Below, in pieces: positions 24,595 through 32,310 of a stretch of DNA of 34,514 nucleotides. The position numbers and the translations under genes are program-made. The DNA is taken from contig CASICJ010000067.1 in the NCBI GenBank assembly GCA_949373085.1, forward strand, positions 1 to 34,514, read 5' to 3'. Origin of the DNA: an uncultured Verrucomicrobiales bacterium (GTDB lineage: Bacteria > Verrucomicrobiota > Verrucomicrobiia > Verrucomicrobiales > Akkermansiaceae). How positions within the stretch are numbered: position 1 is the stretch's first letter; every line of letters starts with the position of its first letter. The notes below the pieces were generated by a model. The model was not told where the DNA came from, did not search any database, and worked only from the letters and a program-made list of their open reading frames with translations.

Positions 24595-25698
24595 TTAGAG
24601 TGAACTCAGAATGGCATTTCCCATTTCCGCGGTGTTGGCCACGGTTTCTCCATCCTTGCCGGTGAAAAGATCTCTGGTGCGAAGACCTGAATCGATAGCG
24701 CTTTGGACAGCTGAATCGATGGCATCGGCAGCGGTCGTTTCGCCAAGCGAGTAGCGGAGCATCATCGAAACAGAGAGAATTTGTGCGACAGGGTTGGCAA
24801 TTCCTTGGCCCGCGATATCAGGAGCGGAGCCGCCAGAGGGTTCATACATCCCAAAATAAAGCCCGTTCTCTTTTACTTTTCCCAGGGATGCTGAGGGAAG
24901 CATACCAAGTGATCCGGAGATCATAGCCATTTCGTCGGAAAGAATGTCTCCGAAGAGATTTTCGGTAACGAGGACGTCGAAGGAATCAGGACGTTTCACC
25001 ATTTGCATGGCGGCGTTGTCGACGTAGAGATGATCCATGGTAACCTCAGGATAGTGAGCAGCAACTTCGTTCGCGGTCTCCCGCCAGAGAACGGAAGTCG
25101 CGAGAACATTGGCCTTATCGACCGAAGTGAGTCGTTTATCACGCCCCATAGCTGCCTTAAAAGCGACGTGCAGAATATTTTCAATTTCTGACTTTTTATA
25201 TACCATTGTGTCAAAGGCCACAGATTCACCGTTTCGGTCCTCGCGCCCCTTTGGTTCGCCAAAATAAATACCACCGGTTAGTTCACGAACGCAGAGGACG
25301 TCAAAGCCGTTTGGGATGAGCTCGTTCTTGACGGGCGAGGCGTGGGTTAGGGCGGGGAGACAGGACCCGGGGCGGAGGTTGGCAAAAAGGCCAAAGTGTT
25401 TCCGTAAAGGGAGGAGGGCACCGCGCTCGGGCTGGATATCAGGTGGAAGGTTTTCCCATTTAGGGCCACCTACGGATCCGAAGAGAATCGCGTCAGCCTT
25501 TTCGCTAGCTTCAATGGTATCGTTTGGGAGAGGGGTCTCGTTGTTGGTAGCGTCGAGGGCTGCTCCGCCCACAAGATGAGTAGATCGGGAGATTTCGAAA
25601 TTAAATTTGGTAGAGACGGCATCGAGGACTTCGAGGGCAACGTCCATGACTTCGGGGCCGATTCCGTCGCCGGGGAGCACTGTGATGGTGTGGGGCAT
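24595..25698 (-). CDS. leuB: 3-isopropylmalate dehydrogenase
   Basis: This catalyses oxidative decarboxylation of 3-isopropylmalate, the third step of leucine synthesis, using NAD+. The 367-residue protein shows the N-terminal [11 protein letters not shown], the substrate-binding Arg cluster ([15 protein letters not shown]), [13 protein letters not shown] with a substrate-contacting Tyr, and the metal-binding DNAAMQMV and [25 protein letters not shown]. The cofactor loop is [18 protein letters not shown]. Length and order are normal. It stands alone, with a strong terminator separating it from the upstream HMA gene, and no leuACD in the window. Confidence 0.97.
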   Translation of the reverse strand: MPHTITVLPGDGIGPEVMDVALEVLDAVSTKFNFEISRSTHLVGGAALDATNNETPLPNDTIEASEKADAILFGSVGGPKWENLPPDIQPERGALLPLRKHFGLFANLRPGSCLPALTHASPVKNELIPNGFDVLCVRELTGGIYFGEPKGREDRNGESVAFDTMVYKKSEIENILHVAFKAAMGRDKRLTSVDKANVLATSVLWRETANEVAAHYPEVTMDHLYVDNAAMQMVKRPDSFDVLVTENLFGDILSDEMAMISGSLGMLPSASLGKVKENGLYFGMYEPSGGSAPDIAGQGIANPVAQILSVSMMLRYSLGETTAADAIDSAVQSAIDSGLRTRDLFTGKDGETVANTAEMGNAILSSL

Positions 25699-25763
25699 GG
25701 GCTTGTCTAGGTTGAAGATTGGAAATGCTAAACTCTAAAATTGGTAAAATCGAATACCCGGAC

Positions 25764-25801
25764 AAAAAGAACCCCGCCCGGCATATTGCCGGTGCGGGGT
25801 T
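25764..25801 (-). terminator. Intrinsic terminator after the HMA-domain gene
   Basis: ACCCCGC-CCGGCA (25771-25783) pairs with TGCCGG-GCGGGGT (25787-25800), about 13 pairs with one bulged T and a 3-base loop. On the minus strand it is followed by TCTTTTT. It ends the transcript of the gene that stops at 25829 and separates it from leuB. The plus-strand side has only a short T stretch. Confidence 0.85.
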
Positions 25802-25828
25802 TCATGATGTAAAAATTGGAAGCGCGAC

Positions 25829-26179
25829 CTAGACGCTCTTCTTTTTGGTTTTTTCAATAGCCGTGTAGCCCTTCTTTTTGAGGGCCTTAATCAGGTCATT
25901 GAGTTTAACTGATTTTGCAGCAGTTACGACGGTATCAGCTTTTGTGCCAACTTTTTTTCCGACAGTTGCCTTGGAGACTCCTTTGACGCTTTTAAGTGCA
26001 GCCTGCACTTTTTTTGAGCAACCGGAGGCTCACCGAAGTCCCGACACTTCAAGAGTGACGGTTTTTTCATCTGCAGCGATGACTTCAGCAGCTCCGCCAA
26101 TACCAACGACTGCGGGAGCAGCAATGGCACCAGAAGAGAGAACTGCGAAGGCAGCAATCATGGTGATTTTAGTTTTCAT
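25829..26179 (-). CDS. Exported heavy-metal-associated (HMA) domain protein, candidate selenoprotein with TGA at the first metal-binding Cys
   Basis: Read through one TGA (codon 50, 26030-26032), this gene encodes 116 residues. A signal peptide (MKTKITMIAAFAVLSSGAIA) and a short Ala/Gly linker precede one HMA-fold domain: VTLEVSGLR-U-ASGCSKKVQAAL, then KSVKGVSKATVGKKV and LNDLIKALKKKGYTAIE. It ends in a Lys-rich tail. HMA/MerP/CopZ domains bind soft metals through GMxCxxC; some have a CxxGC form, which fits UASGC here, with Sec in place of the first Cys. A Cys-to-TGA change exactly at this residue, an intact frame on both sides, and a SECIS-like hairpin 25 nt downstream all argue for selenocysteine rather than decay. 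A pseudogene by a TGC-to-TGA mutation is the alternative. It has its own strong terminator. Confidence 0.7.
25994..26010 (-). promoter_or_regulatory. SECIS-like stem-loop for the HMA gene TGA (26030-26032)
   Basis: On the minus strand AAGTGC (26010-26005) pairs perfectly with GCACTT (25999-25994) around the loop AGGCT (26004-26000). The loop begins 25 nt after the TGA with G at its second and third positions. The core TGC-AGGCT-GCA closely resembles the E. coli fdhF apex TGC-AGGTCT-GCA. The stem is in the coding sequence, as is usual for bacterial SECIS. Confidence 0.6.
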
Positions 26180-26473
26180 GGTAATAGAATGAGAAATTAG
26201 TCTTCATGAATAACCTCTCGCCGTGTATTCAATCAAAAACTGGCGGTTTCGTCTAAGACTTTTTTATTACCCGGAATTTTTTTATTTAGGGCTAATTTTG
26301 AAGGTTATTTTAAAGTGAGGCTCGGTAAAAACACGCTATTCCGTAAGATATAGTTGAAATTCTCTCTGCAGCGCCAATCGAATCATCTCTGTCTTTGGCG
26401 AAAGGATTAGCCGGATTGGCTTTTCATGAATCAATCCAGAGAACGGAGAATTCAAAGAATGAAGGATTCTTAA
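26180..26473. other. Gap between the HMA gene and the GNAT gene
   Basis: This 294-base AT-rich stretch has no supported gene. It must hold the leftward promoter of the HMA gene. A TTGATT about 60 bases upstream of its ATG (minus strand) with TATTCA 18 bases further is a weak candidate. I saw no clear metal-regulator operator. Confidence 0.4.
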
Positions 26474-27007
26474 TCATTCTTCAAAAATCGGAGGTTTGCA
26501 CATGATCCATTCAAGATCGATCTGATCGCCGACCGAAAAGTCGTATTCGTCGATTTTTTTGAACCCGTATTTCTCGTAGAAACGGATCGCTTTTGGGTTC
26601 TCGCTAAAGACGCTCACATAAATTTCAGAGGCTTTGATTAATTTGAAATGACTCAAAGCCCAGTTCATAAGGCGATTACCGAGTCCTTTTCCTAGGAAGG
26701 ATTGGCGAACGTAGATTTGCCAAATCTCGGCGGCATCAGGTGATGGGGACTTGGCGGGAACGTGAACTGGTCCCACTTTGATGAAGGCAATGAGTTCGTT
26801 TTGAAATTCGATGACTTGATGAGTCAGCCTTGGATCGGCAAGTTCTGCTGAAATGACTGTGTCGGAATAGGACTTCTCTAGGAAATGATCGAGATCTTCT
26901 TTACGATAAAGCGGCCCAAAAGTCTCGATGAATGTCTCCCTTCCGAGGGAAGCGAGTTTGGGTGTCTCTTCGGCCTTGGGGGCTCGGAGTTGGAACTCTC
27001 CGGTCAT
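26474..27007 (-). CDS. GNAT family N-acetyltransferase
   Basis: This is a GCN5-related acetyltransferase of 177 residues. The acetyl-CoA-binding motif A is in IWQIYVRQSFLGKGLGNRLM (Q/RxxGxG/A as LGKGLG), followed by motif B VFSENPKAIRFYEKYGFKKI. The N-terminal LRAPKAEETPKLASLGRETF is also family-typical. It is of the small-molecule or RimI-like group; the substrate is unknown. It starts 12 bases after the DUF1080 gene stop on the same strand, so the two are probably co-transcribed, with no obvious functional link. Confidence 0.88.
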   Translation of the reverse strand: MTGEFQLRAPKAEETPKLASLGRETFIETFGPLYRKEDLDHFLEKSYSDTVISAELADPRLTHQVIEFQNELIAFIKVGPVHVPAKSPSPDAAEIWQIYVRQSFLGKGLGNRLMNWALSHFKLIKASEIYVSVFSENPKAIRFYEKYGFKKIDEYDFSVGDQIDLEWIMCKPPIFEE

Positions 27008-27019
27008 ATCAGCTTTGGG

Positions 27020-27790
27020 TTATTCCGCAGTCTCAAGTTGTTTGAGCTCGATATTGCGGAACCAAACGGGTTGACCTTCGGCTTGAAGGGCGATGTGACC
27101 ATGGGACAGGAGTAGAGGGGCGCCGGCGGCAAAGAGCGCCTTGGTCGGGACGACCGCACCATTAGGGTCGAGTTGTGGTTTTTGATAGCGGAGAACTTCT
27201 TTCCCGTTCACCCTGTGGATAATCTCCTTATTTCCTCGTACCTCGATCTCGATCTTTACCCATTGGTTGGCTGGAATAGTAGGAGCAGAAGACTGCACGA
27301 TATGCTGGGTGATGAGTTTACCGTTCATTTCTAGATTAGTACCGGGTGTGCAAACGTTACCGGTAGAGCGCCTGCCTTTCCCTTCGTCGGCGAGGAACTG
27401 GAACTCAAGGCTGACTGGGAAGCCTTGGTCGAGGCTCATGCTTTGGGGTGGTTGGGAGTGAACCATGATGCCGCTGTTTAGATTCACATAGCTGGGTGCG
27501 TCTGGCATCATCTCACCCGCAAATTTATACTCCATGCGTAGAATGTAGTGTGAGTATGAAAGGTGAGTGTAAAGGTGACCAAATTTACGGTCGAACTTAG
27601 GGTATTTGTCGTATTCACATTTGAGGATTCCGTCTTCGACTCGGAAAGTATTGAAGGCGTTTTCTCCGAGTGGATGTTTGGCGATCTTTGGGGTCCAGCC
27701 ACTAAGATCCTTGCCATTGAAGAGGATGACCCAATCCGAGGCTTGGAGGGGGAGCAAAAGTGCGACCGCGAGTAGGAAAAAACGAATCAT
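27020..27790 (-). CDS. Secreted DUF1080 / 3-keto-disaccharide hydrolase-like protein
   Basis: The product has a signal peptide (MIRFFLLAVALLLPLQA) and a concanavalin-like DUF1080 domain over the remainder (about 20-255). The domain has WVILFNGKDLSGWTPK at the start, LRMEYKFAG, YVNLNSGIMVHSQPP and, near the end, FRNIELKQL. DUF1080 proteins are abundant in Verrucomicrobiota and Planctomycetota, and some members hydrolyse 3-keto-glycosides. They act on sugars outside the cytoplasm. A further in-frame ATG lies four codons upstream (27802); I prefer 27790 because it gives a compact signal peptide. It sits between a hidden small ORF upstream and the GNAT gene downstream. Confidence 0.85.
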   Translation of the reverse strand: MIRFFLLAVALLLPLQASDWVILFNGKDLSGWTPKIAKHPLGENAFNTFRVEDGILKCEYDKYPKFDRKFGHLYTHLSYSHYILRMEYKFAGEMMPDAPSYVNLNSGIMVHSQPPQSMSLDQGFPVSLEFQFLADEGKGRRSTGNVCTPGTNLEMNGKLITQHIVQSSAPTIPANQWVKIEIEVRGNKEIIHRVNGKEVLRYQKPQLDPNGAVVPTKALFAAGAPLLLSHGHIALQAEGQPVWFRNIELKQLETAE

Positions 27791-27829
27791 GGAATTGAAC
27801 ATGTCATTTTGGTGTAATTTGGAAAGCGA

Positions 27830-28021
27830 TCATTCACCTCCTACCTTTCGAAGGAAGGTGGCTGGTCCCGCTCCTGTCGGATGATCAGAGGCGTCATTAG
27901 GATCTGGTTTACGGTCGGATTTTCCTGCTAGTTGAACTTGTGAAGAAGCACTTTTACCAAGCTCGAGCGTGCCTTCCGATTTCGAGCTATCATAAGATAG
28001 GCTCGGGACGTTTGCGCGCAG
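27830..28021 (-). CDS. Possible hidden small protein upstream of the DUF1080 gene
   Basis: An open frame of 63 codons from a CTG at 28021 to TGA at 27830 reads MRANVPSLSYDSSKSEGTLE, LGKSASSQVQLAGKSDRKPD, then PNDASDHPTGAGPATFLRKV and GGE. It is polar, rich in Ser, Lys, Asp and Gly, and ends in a compact conserved-looking motif. It has no good start codon. An ATG at 28043 would join it if one A of the AAAAA run near 28030 were extra, giving MKITKSSLRANVP. That start would nearly touch the divergent ATG at 28047. I recognise no family and hold this at low confidence. It could also be the remnant of a longer gene. Confidence 0.35.
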   Translation of the reverse strand: MRANVPSLSYDSSKSEGTLELGKSASSQVQLAGKSDRKPDPNDASDHPTGAGPATFLRKVGGE

Positions 28022-28046
28022 GCTCGATTTTTGTTATCTTCATCAC

Positions 28047-28538
28047 ATGAGCACACTATCTGTGGAATTGACCCACCTGTTTATTTCTCCCGGCCACAAT
28101 TATTATGGCCGACACGGGAAAGGTTCTGAGGATCATGAGATCTCAGAGCGGGAAGAAATCGAGTGTGTTTCGGGACGCGGTCTCGTAGATGATCGGTTTT
28201 TTGATTATAAGGAGGATTACAAGGGGCAGATCACTCTTTTCGATTATTCTACTTATCAACGAGTGATGAGCGAATTTGCCCTTCCCGATTTACAACCGAG
28301 CGCCTTTCGGCGGAATGTCGTCGTCAAGGGGGCTGATTTGAACAAATTGATTGGAAAAGATTTCACCCTTGGTGTGATCGAATTATCTGGCAGTGAAGAG
28401 GCGAAGCCTTGCTACTGGATGGACGAGGCTTGTGCACCAGGGGTGGAGAAGTTCTTGCGCGGGTTCGGCGGATTGCGATGCCGGATCAAAACCAGTGGGA
28501 GTTTGAGTAAGGGAATCCAGCCCCTAATAGTCCTTTAA
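28047..28538 (+). CDS. MOSC domain-containing protein
   Basis: This compact MOSC-domain protein of 163 residues resembles the stand-alone type. It has IECVSGRGLVDDRFFDYKED (strand, then the GxGxxGDRF-like motif), GQITLFDYSTYQRVM, AFRRNVVVKGADLNKLIGKD, and the conserved Cys in EEAKPCYWMDEACAPG. The C-terminal part GLRCRIKTSGSLSKG is also family-like. MOSC domains act in molybdenum-cofactor sulfuration or related sulfur-carrier and amidoxime-reductase systems; here the specific role is unknown. It is divergent from the minus-strand genes to its left. The DUF2288 and rlmN genes follow with very short gaps (3 and 1 bases), so these three probably form an operon. Confidence 0.82.
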   Translation: MSTLSVELTHLFISPGHNYYGRHGKGSEDHEISEREEIECVSGRGLVDDRFFDYKEDYKGQITLFDYSTYQRVMSEFALPDLQPSAFRRNVVVKGADLNKLIGKDFTLGVIELSGSEEAKPCYWMDEACAPGVEKFLRGFGGLRCRIKTSGSLSKGIQPLIVL

Positions 28539-28541
28539 GAG

Positions 28542-28871
28542 ATGGCCTCCGAAGAAATGCGCTACGGAATGTTGGGTGATGACAATACATCCATGGAAGA
28601 GAAGCTTGCCAAGTATTCCGGCGAGGTAGGGTGGGATTATCTTAAGGAGCACTTTCAGAATGGGGTCCTTTTTTTTGTGGATGAGGAACTAACGCTTGAG
28701 GAAGTGGGTGCGGCTATTTCGGCAGACGAGACCACGAGGGTAACTACTTGGTTGAAATTGGCTGATCTTGTTAAGATCGAAAAGCTTCATGCCATACAAT
28801 GGGAGAATAAAGAGCAGCAATTCGAGGCTCTTGTGGTTTCTCCTTTTGTTCTTTGTCGACCAATTTCCTGA
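28542..28871 (+). CDS. DUF2288 family protein
   Basis: This small cytoplasmic protein of 109 residues matches the DUF2288 pattern: EEKLAKYSGEVGWDYLKEHF, a short strand GVLFFVDEELTLEEVGAAIS, then TTRVTTWLKLADLVKIEKLH and the closing ALVVSPFVLCRPIS. I know of no established biochemical function. It is translated right after the MOSC gene (3-base gap), and its stop is one base before the rlmN ATG. The identification is from remembered family pattern, not a search. Confidence 0.7.
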   Translation: MASEEMRYGMLGDDNTSMEEKLAKYSGEVGWDYLKEHFQNGVLFFVDEELTLEEVGAAISADETTRVTTWLKLADLVKIEKLHAIQWENKEQQFEALVVSPFVLCRPIS

Positions 28872-28872
28872 T

Positions 28873-29913
28873 ATGCTTACCCAGTCACAACTTTCCGAAC
28901 GCCTGGTCAATCATGGTCAGCCGTCCTATCGGGCGACCCAGATTCTTGATTGGATTTTTAAGAAACGTGCGAAGGCATGGGATGAAATGACGAACCTTCC
29001 GGAATCACTCCGGGTGGACTTGGCTGAACATTACCCCCTCCGTCCGCTCAAGCACACCTTGACGAAAGGATCAGAGGACACCACGAGGAAATTTCTTATG
29101 GAGTTGGCGGATGGCAGGTATGTTGAGACGGTTCTTATTCCGGCCTCGCCCGCGCTTTATGGAGAGCGATCGGACCGGCACACACTTTGTGTTTCCTCGC
29201 AGGTTGGTTGTGCTTACGGATGTAAGTTCTGCGCTTCCGGGCTCGATGGTTTCACACGTAATCTTTCCGCTGCGGAAATCGTTTCTCAAATAATTTTGGC
29301 CGAAGAAATGTCGGGTGAGAAAGTAAATAATCTCGTTTTCATGGGAATGGGCGAGCCTCTTGCGAATTTTAAAAATCTCTGTCTGGCTCTTGAGATGATC
29401 ACTTCGGATTGGGGCCTTAATATTGGAGCGCGTCGTATCACCGTCTCAACTTCGGGATTGGTGCCTCAGATCAAGAAATTGGCTGAATTGCCGCAGCAGA
29501 TCCGGCTCGCGATTTCTCTCCATGGCCCTGATGATGTGACGCGCGACAAAATCATGCCGGTGAACCGCAAATTTCCGGTTAATGAGCTTTTTGAAGCTCT
29601 TCGATTTTGGAACCTACAGAAAAACCAAAAGATCACCCTCGAATACATCCTCATTGATGGGGTTAATGCTGGTCTGGACCATGCTGCGATATTAGCGAAG
29701 CGGGCAGCCTCGATCAAAGCGAAGGTTAATCTGATCCCTTACAATACCGTCGAGGGTCTTGAGTGGGTGAGACCATCAGATATCGCTTGCCGAGAATTCC
29801 AAAAAGTCCTTTTCCAGGCCGGAGTTTCGGCAACTTTACGCCTCGAAAAAGGCCATGATATTGACGCTGCGTGCGGACAACTCCGCCTTAAGAAGGAGAA
29901 AGGGGTCCTTTGA
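28873..29913 (+). CDS. rlmN: 23S rRNA (adenine-2503-C2)-methyltransferase RlmN (dual-specificity with tRNA A37)
   Basis: This radical-SAM methyltransferase of 346 residues modifies A2503 of 23S rRNA and A37 of some tRNAs. The cluster motif CxxxCxxC is in VGCAYGCKFCASG (about residue 118), preceded by the basic N-terminal domain (LSERLVNHGQPSYRATQILD). Further motifs are FMGMGEPLANF, ITVSTSGLVPQI, RLAISLHGPDD and EYILIDGVNAG. The catalytic Cys that forms the protein-RNA adduct is in AACGQLR at the C-terminus. I start at 28873 directly after the DUF2288 stop; the longer frame to 28768 lies antisense to nothing but overlaps that gene and is not family-like. Confidence 0.96.
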   Translation: MLTQSQLSERLVNHGQPSYRATQILDWIFKKRAKAWDEMTNLPESLRVDLAEHYPLRPLKHTLTKGSEDTTRKFLMELADGRYVETVLIPASPALYGERSDRHTLCVSSQVGCAYGCKFCASGLDGFTRNLSAAEIVSQIILAEEMSGEKVNNLVFMGMGEPLANFKNLCLALEMITSDWGLNIGARRITVSTSGLVPQIKKLAELPQQIRLAISLHGPDDVTRDKIMPVNRKFPVNELFEALRFWNLQKNQKITLEYILIDGVNAGLDHAAILAKRAASIKAKVNLIPYNTVEGLEWVRPSDIACREFQKVLFQAGVSATLRLEKGHDIDAACGQLRLKKEKGVL

Positions 29914-29995
29914 TTCTTTCCCCTAAGGCAGGCAATCCGAGGAGTTTTTCCTTTGCTCGTGGCACAGTAACCGCTTCACTTACATAACGGTATTA

Positions 29996-30862
29996 ATGAA
30001 AACTCTTTTGATTCTTCTGCTAACGGCACTTTCGACTTTCGTCGCAGTAGGACAAGTAAGTATTTCCCTCAAGGTCGATCGGCGTCAGTATCTTAAGTAT
30101 GAGCCTGTTACGGCGATTGTGACCATTACGAATCGAAGTGGACGAGAGCTTGATTTCACCAGTAAACTAGAGGGCACGATTGCTCACAGCTGGCTCGATT
30201 TCAGTATGCGGGATTCAGGGGGGCGAGCCATGCAGAAGCGCCACAACAAAGTTTTCCAGAGAGCGGTGATTCCCGCTGGTCGTAGCATGTCTCGCCGGGT
30301 GAACCTGAGCGGTATGTTTGGAGTAGCTAAGGTTGGTAATTTCGCGGTAACTGGGCATGTTCGACGTCCTGGGGTGGATGAAGTCAGCTATACCTCTAAT
30401 TCCGGTCACTTTACGGTGGGCGGGGGGAGCACTCTCCACAGTGTCCCCTTTGGAGTCCCCGATAGCCCTTATCCAAAGCGGAAGTATAACATTGTGACAT
30501 TTAACGATGGCAATAAGACAGCTATTTACAGTCAGGTGATGGACACGAACACAGGTCTCTCACTGTCGACTTACCGCCTCAGCGAATATCTTGGATTCGT
30601 GAAGCCGTTGATGGCACTGGACCGGCAAAACCAGCTTCATGTCTTGTATTTGGCCGGTCCGGAGGTTTTCGTTCACGCAACGGTTGACCAAGACGGGCAA
30701 CACACCTCGACTGAGTATTTTAAAAGAGTTGCAGGCCGCAAGCCAAGGTTTGTAGAGTTTACCGACGGCCAAGTGGTTGTCGCTGGTGCGATAAAATATG
30801 ATCCCGAGGAAGAAGCCAAACTGGCTTCAAAAGCTCGGGGAGCATCCGAACGCCCCGATTAG
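29996..30862 (+). CDS. Secreted protein of unknown function
   Basis: The 288-residue product carries a signal peptide (MKTLLILLLTALSTFVAVGQ). Residues 22-140 are a beta-rich domain (VSISLKVDRRQYLKYEPVTA, VTITNRSGRELDF) that reads like an Ig-like or BsuPI-type sandwich. A Gly-rich linker (FTVGGGSTLHSVPFG) and a C-terminal propeller-like stretch follow (YNIVTFNDGNKTAIYSQVMD, NQLHVLYLAGPEVFVHATVD). It ends in a short charged tail. I recognise no catalytic motif or family name. It lies 82 bases after rlmN with its own likely promoter, and a small hairpin (30871-30888) follows. Confidence 0.8.
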   Translation: MKTLLILLLTALSTFVAVGQVSISLKVDRRQYLKYEPVTAIVTITNRSGRELDFTSKLEGTIAHSWLDFSMRDSGGRAMQKRHNKVFQRAVIPAGRSMSRRVNLSGMFGVAKVGNFAVTGHVRRPGVDEVSYTSNSGHFTVGGGSTLHSVPFGVPDSPYPKRKYNIVTFNDGNKTAIYSQVMDTNTGLSLSTYRLSEYLGFVKPLMALDRQNQLHVLYLAGPEVFVHATVDQDGQHTSTEYFKRVAGRKPRFVEFTDGQVVVAGAIKYDPEEEAKLASKARGASERPD

Positions 30863-30940
30863 CATAAGAAAACCTGCAAAAACAGGTTGCCAAAATCATT
30901 AATTGTTTTTAAAATTAAACTAAGTTAAAGCTTTTACTTC

Positions 30941-31555
30941 ATGAGATTACTTTTCTGTGCGCTGATTTCACTCTCTATTTTTACACTTCAGGTATCGGCT
31001 GAGTCCTTTGACACGGTAGTGATCGACGCCGGTCATGGTGGGCGTGACAATGGAGGTAGCTATGGGAAAGTTTACGAAAAGTGGCTCGCTCTTGATACTG
31101 CGATCCGTGTCGAAAAAAAGCTTAAGGCTCTGGGCTTTCGAACGGTGATGACTCGCCGCAGTGATAACTTTATCACCCTCCCTGGTAGGGCCAAAATTGG
31201 GAATCGTTTTCCAAATTCGATCTTTGTGAGTATACACTACAATTTTACTTGGAAAAGAGACGTATCCGGACTTGAAACTTTCTACTGTTCTTCTCGCTCC
31301 AAGCCGCTCGCAGAAGCCGTTCAGAGAGGGATGCTTGGTGAAGTCAAGTCAGTGAACCGAGGTGCCAAGTACGCTCGTTACTATGTAGTCCGTCATGCCC
31401 AAAATCCGGCCATTCTTGTTGAAGGTGGTTTCGTCTCAAACTCGAAAGAGCGCGGGCGCACGAAAGAGGGTAGTTATCGGGAAGCCATCGCTAATGGGAT
31501 TGTGAAAGGAATTTCAGATTACCAGAGCTTTCGGCGTGGCGGCAAAGCTTACTAA
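30941..31555 (+). CDS. N-acetylmuramoyl-L-alanine amidase (Amidase_3 type)
   Basis: This is a secreted wall hydrolase of 204 residues that cleaves the bond between MurNAc and L-Ala in peptidoglycan. It has a signal peptide (MRLLFCALISLSIFTLQVSA) and a complete Amidase_3 domain: zinc ligands His in VIDAGHGGRDNG, Glu in VYEKWLALDTA and His in FVSIHYNFTW, plus the catalytic Glu in PAILVEGGFVSN. It has no LysM, SPOR or AMIN module, so it is a minimal amidase. The methyltransferase gene follows 16 bases later on the same strand. A role in cell separation or wall turnover is likely. Confidence 0.92.
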   Translation: MRLLFCALISLSIFTLQVSAESFDTVVIDAGHGGRDNGGSYGKVYEKWLALDTAIRVEKKLKALGFRTVMTRRSDNFITLPGRAKIGNRFPNSIFVSIHYNFTWKRDVSGLETFYCSSRSKPLAEAVQRGMLGEVKSVNRGAKYARYYVVRHAQNPAILVEGGFVSNSKERGRTKEGSYREAIANGIVKGISDYQSFRRGGKAY

Positions 31556-31571
31556 GAAGCTTATTTAAACG

Positions 31572-32186
31572 ATGTCGGTTAACTGGAATGAGCGATATAA
31601 GACCGGCGATACTCCATGGGAGAAAGGGGTGCACCATCCGGGGCTTCCTTTTTTATTAGCCACTCATCTGGAGGTGGTTGAGAATGTAACTAGGGTTTTA
31701 GTGCCAGGTTGTGGGTTTGGGTATGATGTCGACTTGATCGGAGAACTCACGTCTAGCGAGATCGTTGGTTTGGATATAGCGGAGGAAGCAATTCGGAAGG
31801 CGAGAGAAAGATCTCTTCGAGATAAAACGACTTGGGTCGTTGGTGATCTCTTTGATTGGAAAGGAGATTATGACTTGGTTTTTGAGCACACCTGTTTGTG
31901 TGCTATTCCGATTGACCGACGTCAGGATTATGTTTCGGCAATGGCGTCTTTGATTCCGTCAGGTGGATATCTGCTTGGGATTTTTTTCCTTAATCCGAAT
32001 CATGAAGGCGAAGAAGGTCCGCCTTTTGGGGTAACTATCGAAGAACTTAGCGATCTTTTTGGCACCGATTTCGAATTGGTTTGGTTCGAGCCTCCGGTCA
32101 AAACTTTTAGCTCTCGTAAGGGGGAGGGGAAGGAGCTCTGTATGCTATGGCGAAAAAGGGCGACTGATCTTGTTGCTCATAACTAG
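31572..32186 (+). CDS. SAM-dependent methyltransferase, TPMT (thiopurine S-methyltransferase)-like
   Basis: This class I methyltransferase of 204 residues belongs to the TPMT-like group. The N-terminus has WNERYKTGDTPWEKGVHHPG, which fits the family W..R...G.TPW..G..P motif. The SAM site is RVLVPGCGFGYDVDLIGEL, and the family segments FEHTCLCAIPIDRR and GPPFGVTIEELSDLF follow. Bacterial members methylate thiols, tellurite or selenium compounds to volatile forms. That link is of interest because this window carries candidate selenoproteins, but here it is inference. It follows the amidase gene at 16 bases, probably in one transcript. Confidence 0.82.
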   Translation: MSVNWNERYKTGDTPWEKGVHHPGLPFLLATHLEVVENVTRVLVPGCGFGYDVDLIGELTSSEIVGLDIAEEAIRKARERSLRDKTTWVVGDLFDWKGDYDLVFEHTCLCAIPIDRRQDYVSAMASLIPSGGYLLGIFFLNPNHEGEEGPPFGVTIEELSDLFGTDFELVWFEPPVKTFSSRKGEGKELCMLWRKRATDLVAHN

Positions 32187-32310
32187 TCAAAAACGTTAGC
32201 GACAAGGGTTCGGTATAGTTCTGAGTTCCGCGTGCTAGGAAGAGTGGGGAGAGTGCACAAATGACAGATTGATTTTTCTATGCCAATCTCAGATGGACAG
32301 TGAACCAATC

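Noticed and set aside
25924..26157. Minus-strand 77-codon frame in the HMA gene region
   Set aside because: It is an alternative frame inside the HMA gene; the true frame has a signal peptide and an HMA fold.
18131..26179. Genome-wide reassignment of TGA to Trp or Cys
   Set aside because: TGA ends ribBA, dnaE, rlmN and other full-length genes, and Trp is coded by TGG throughout.
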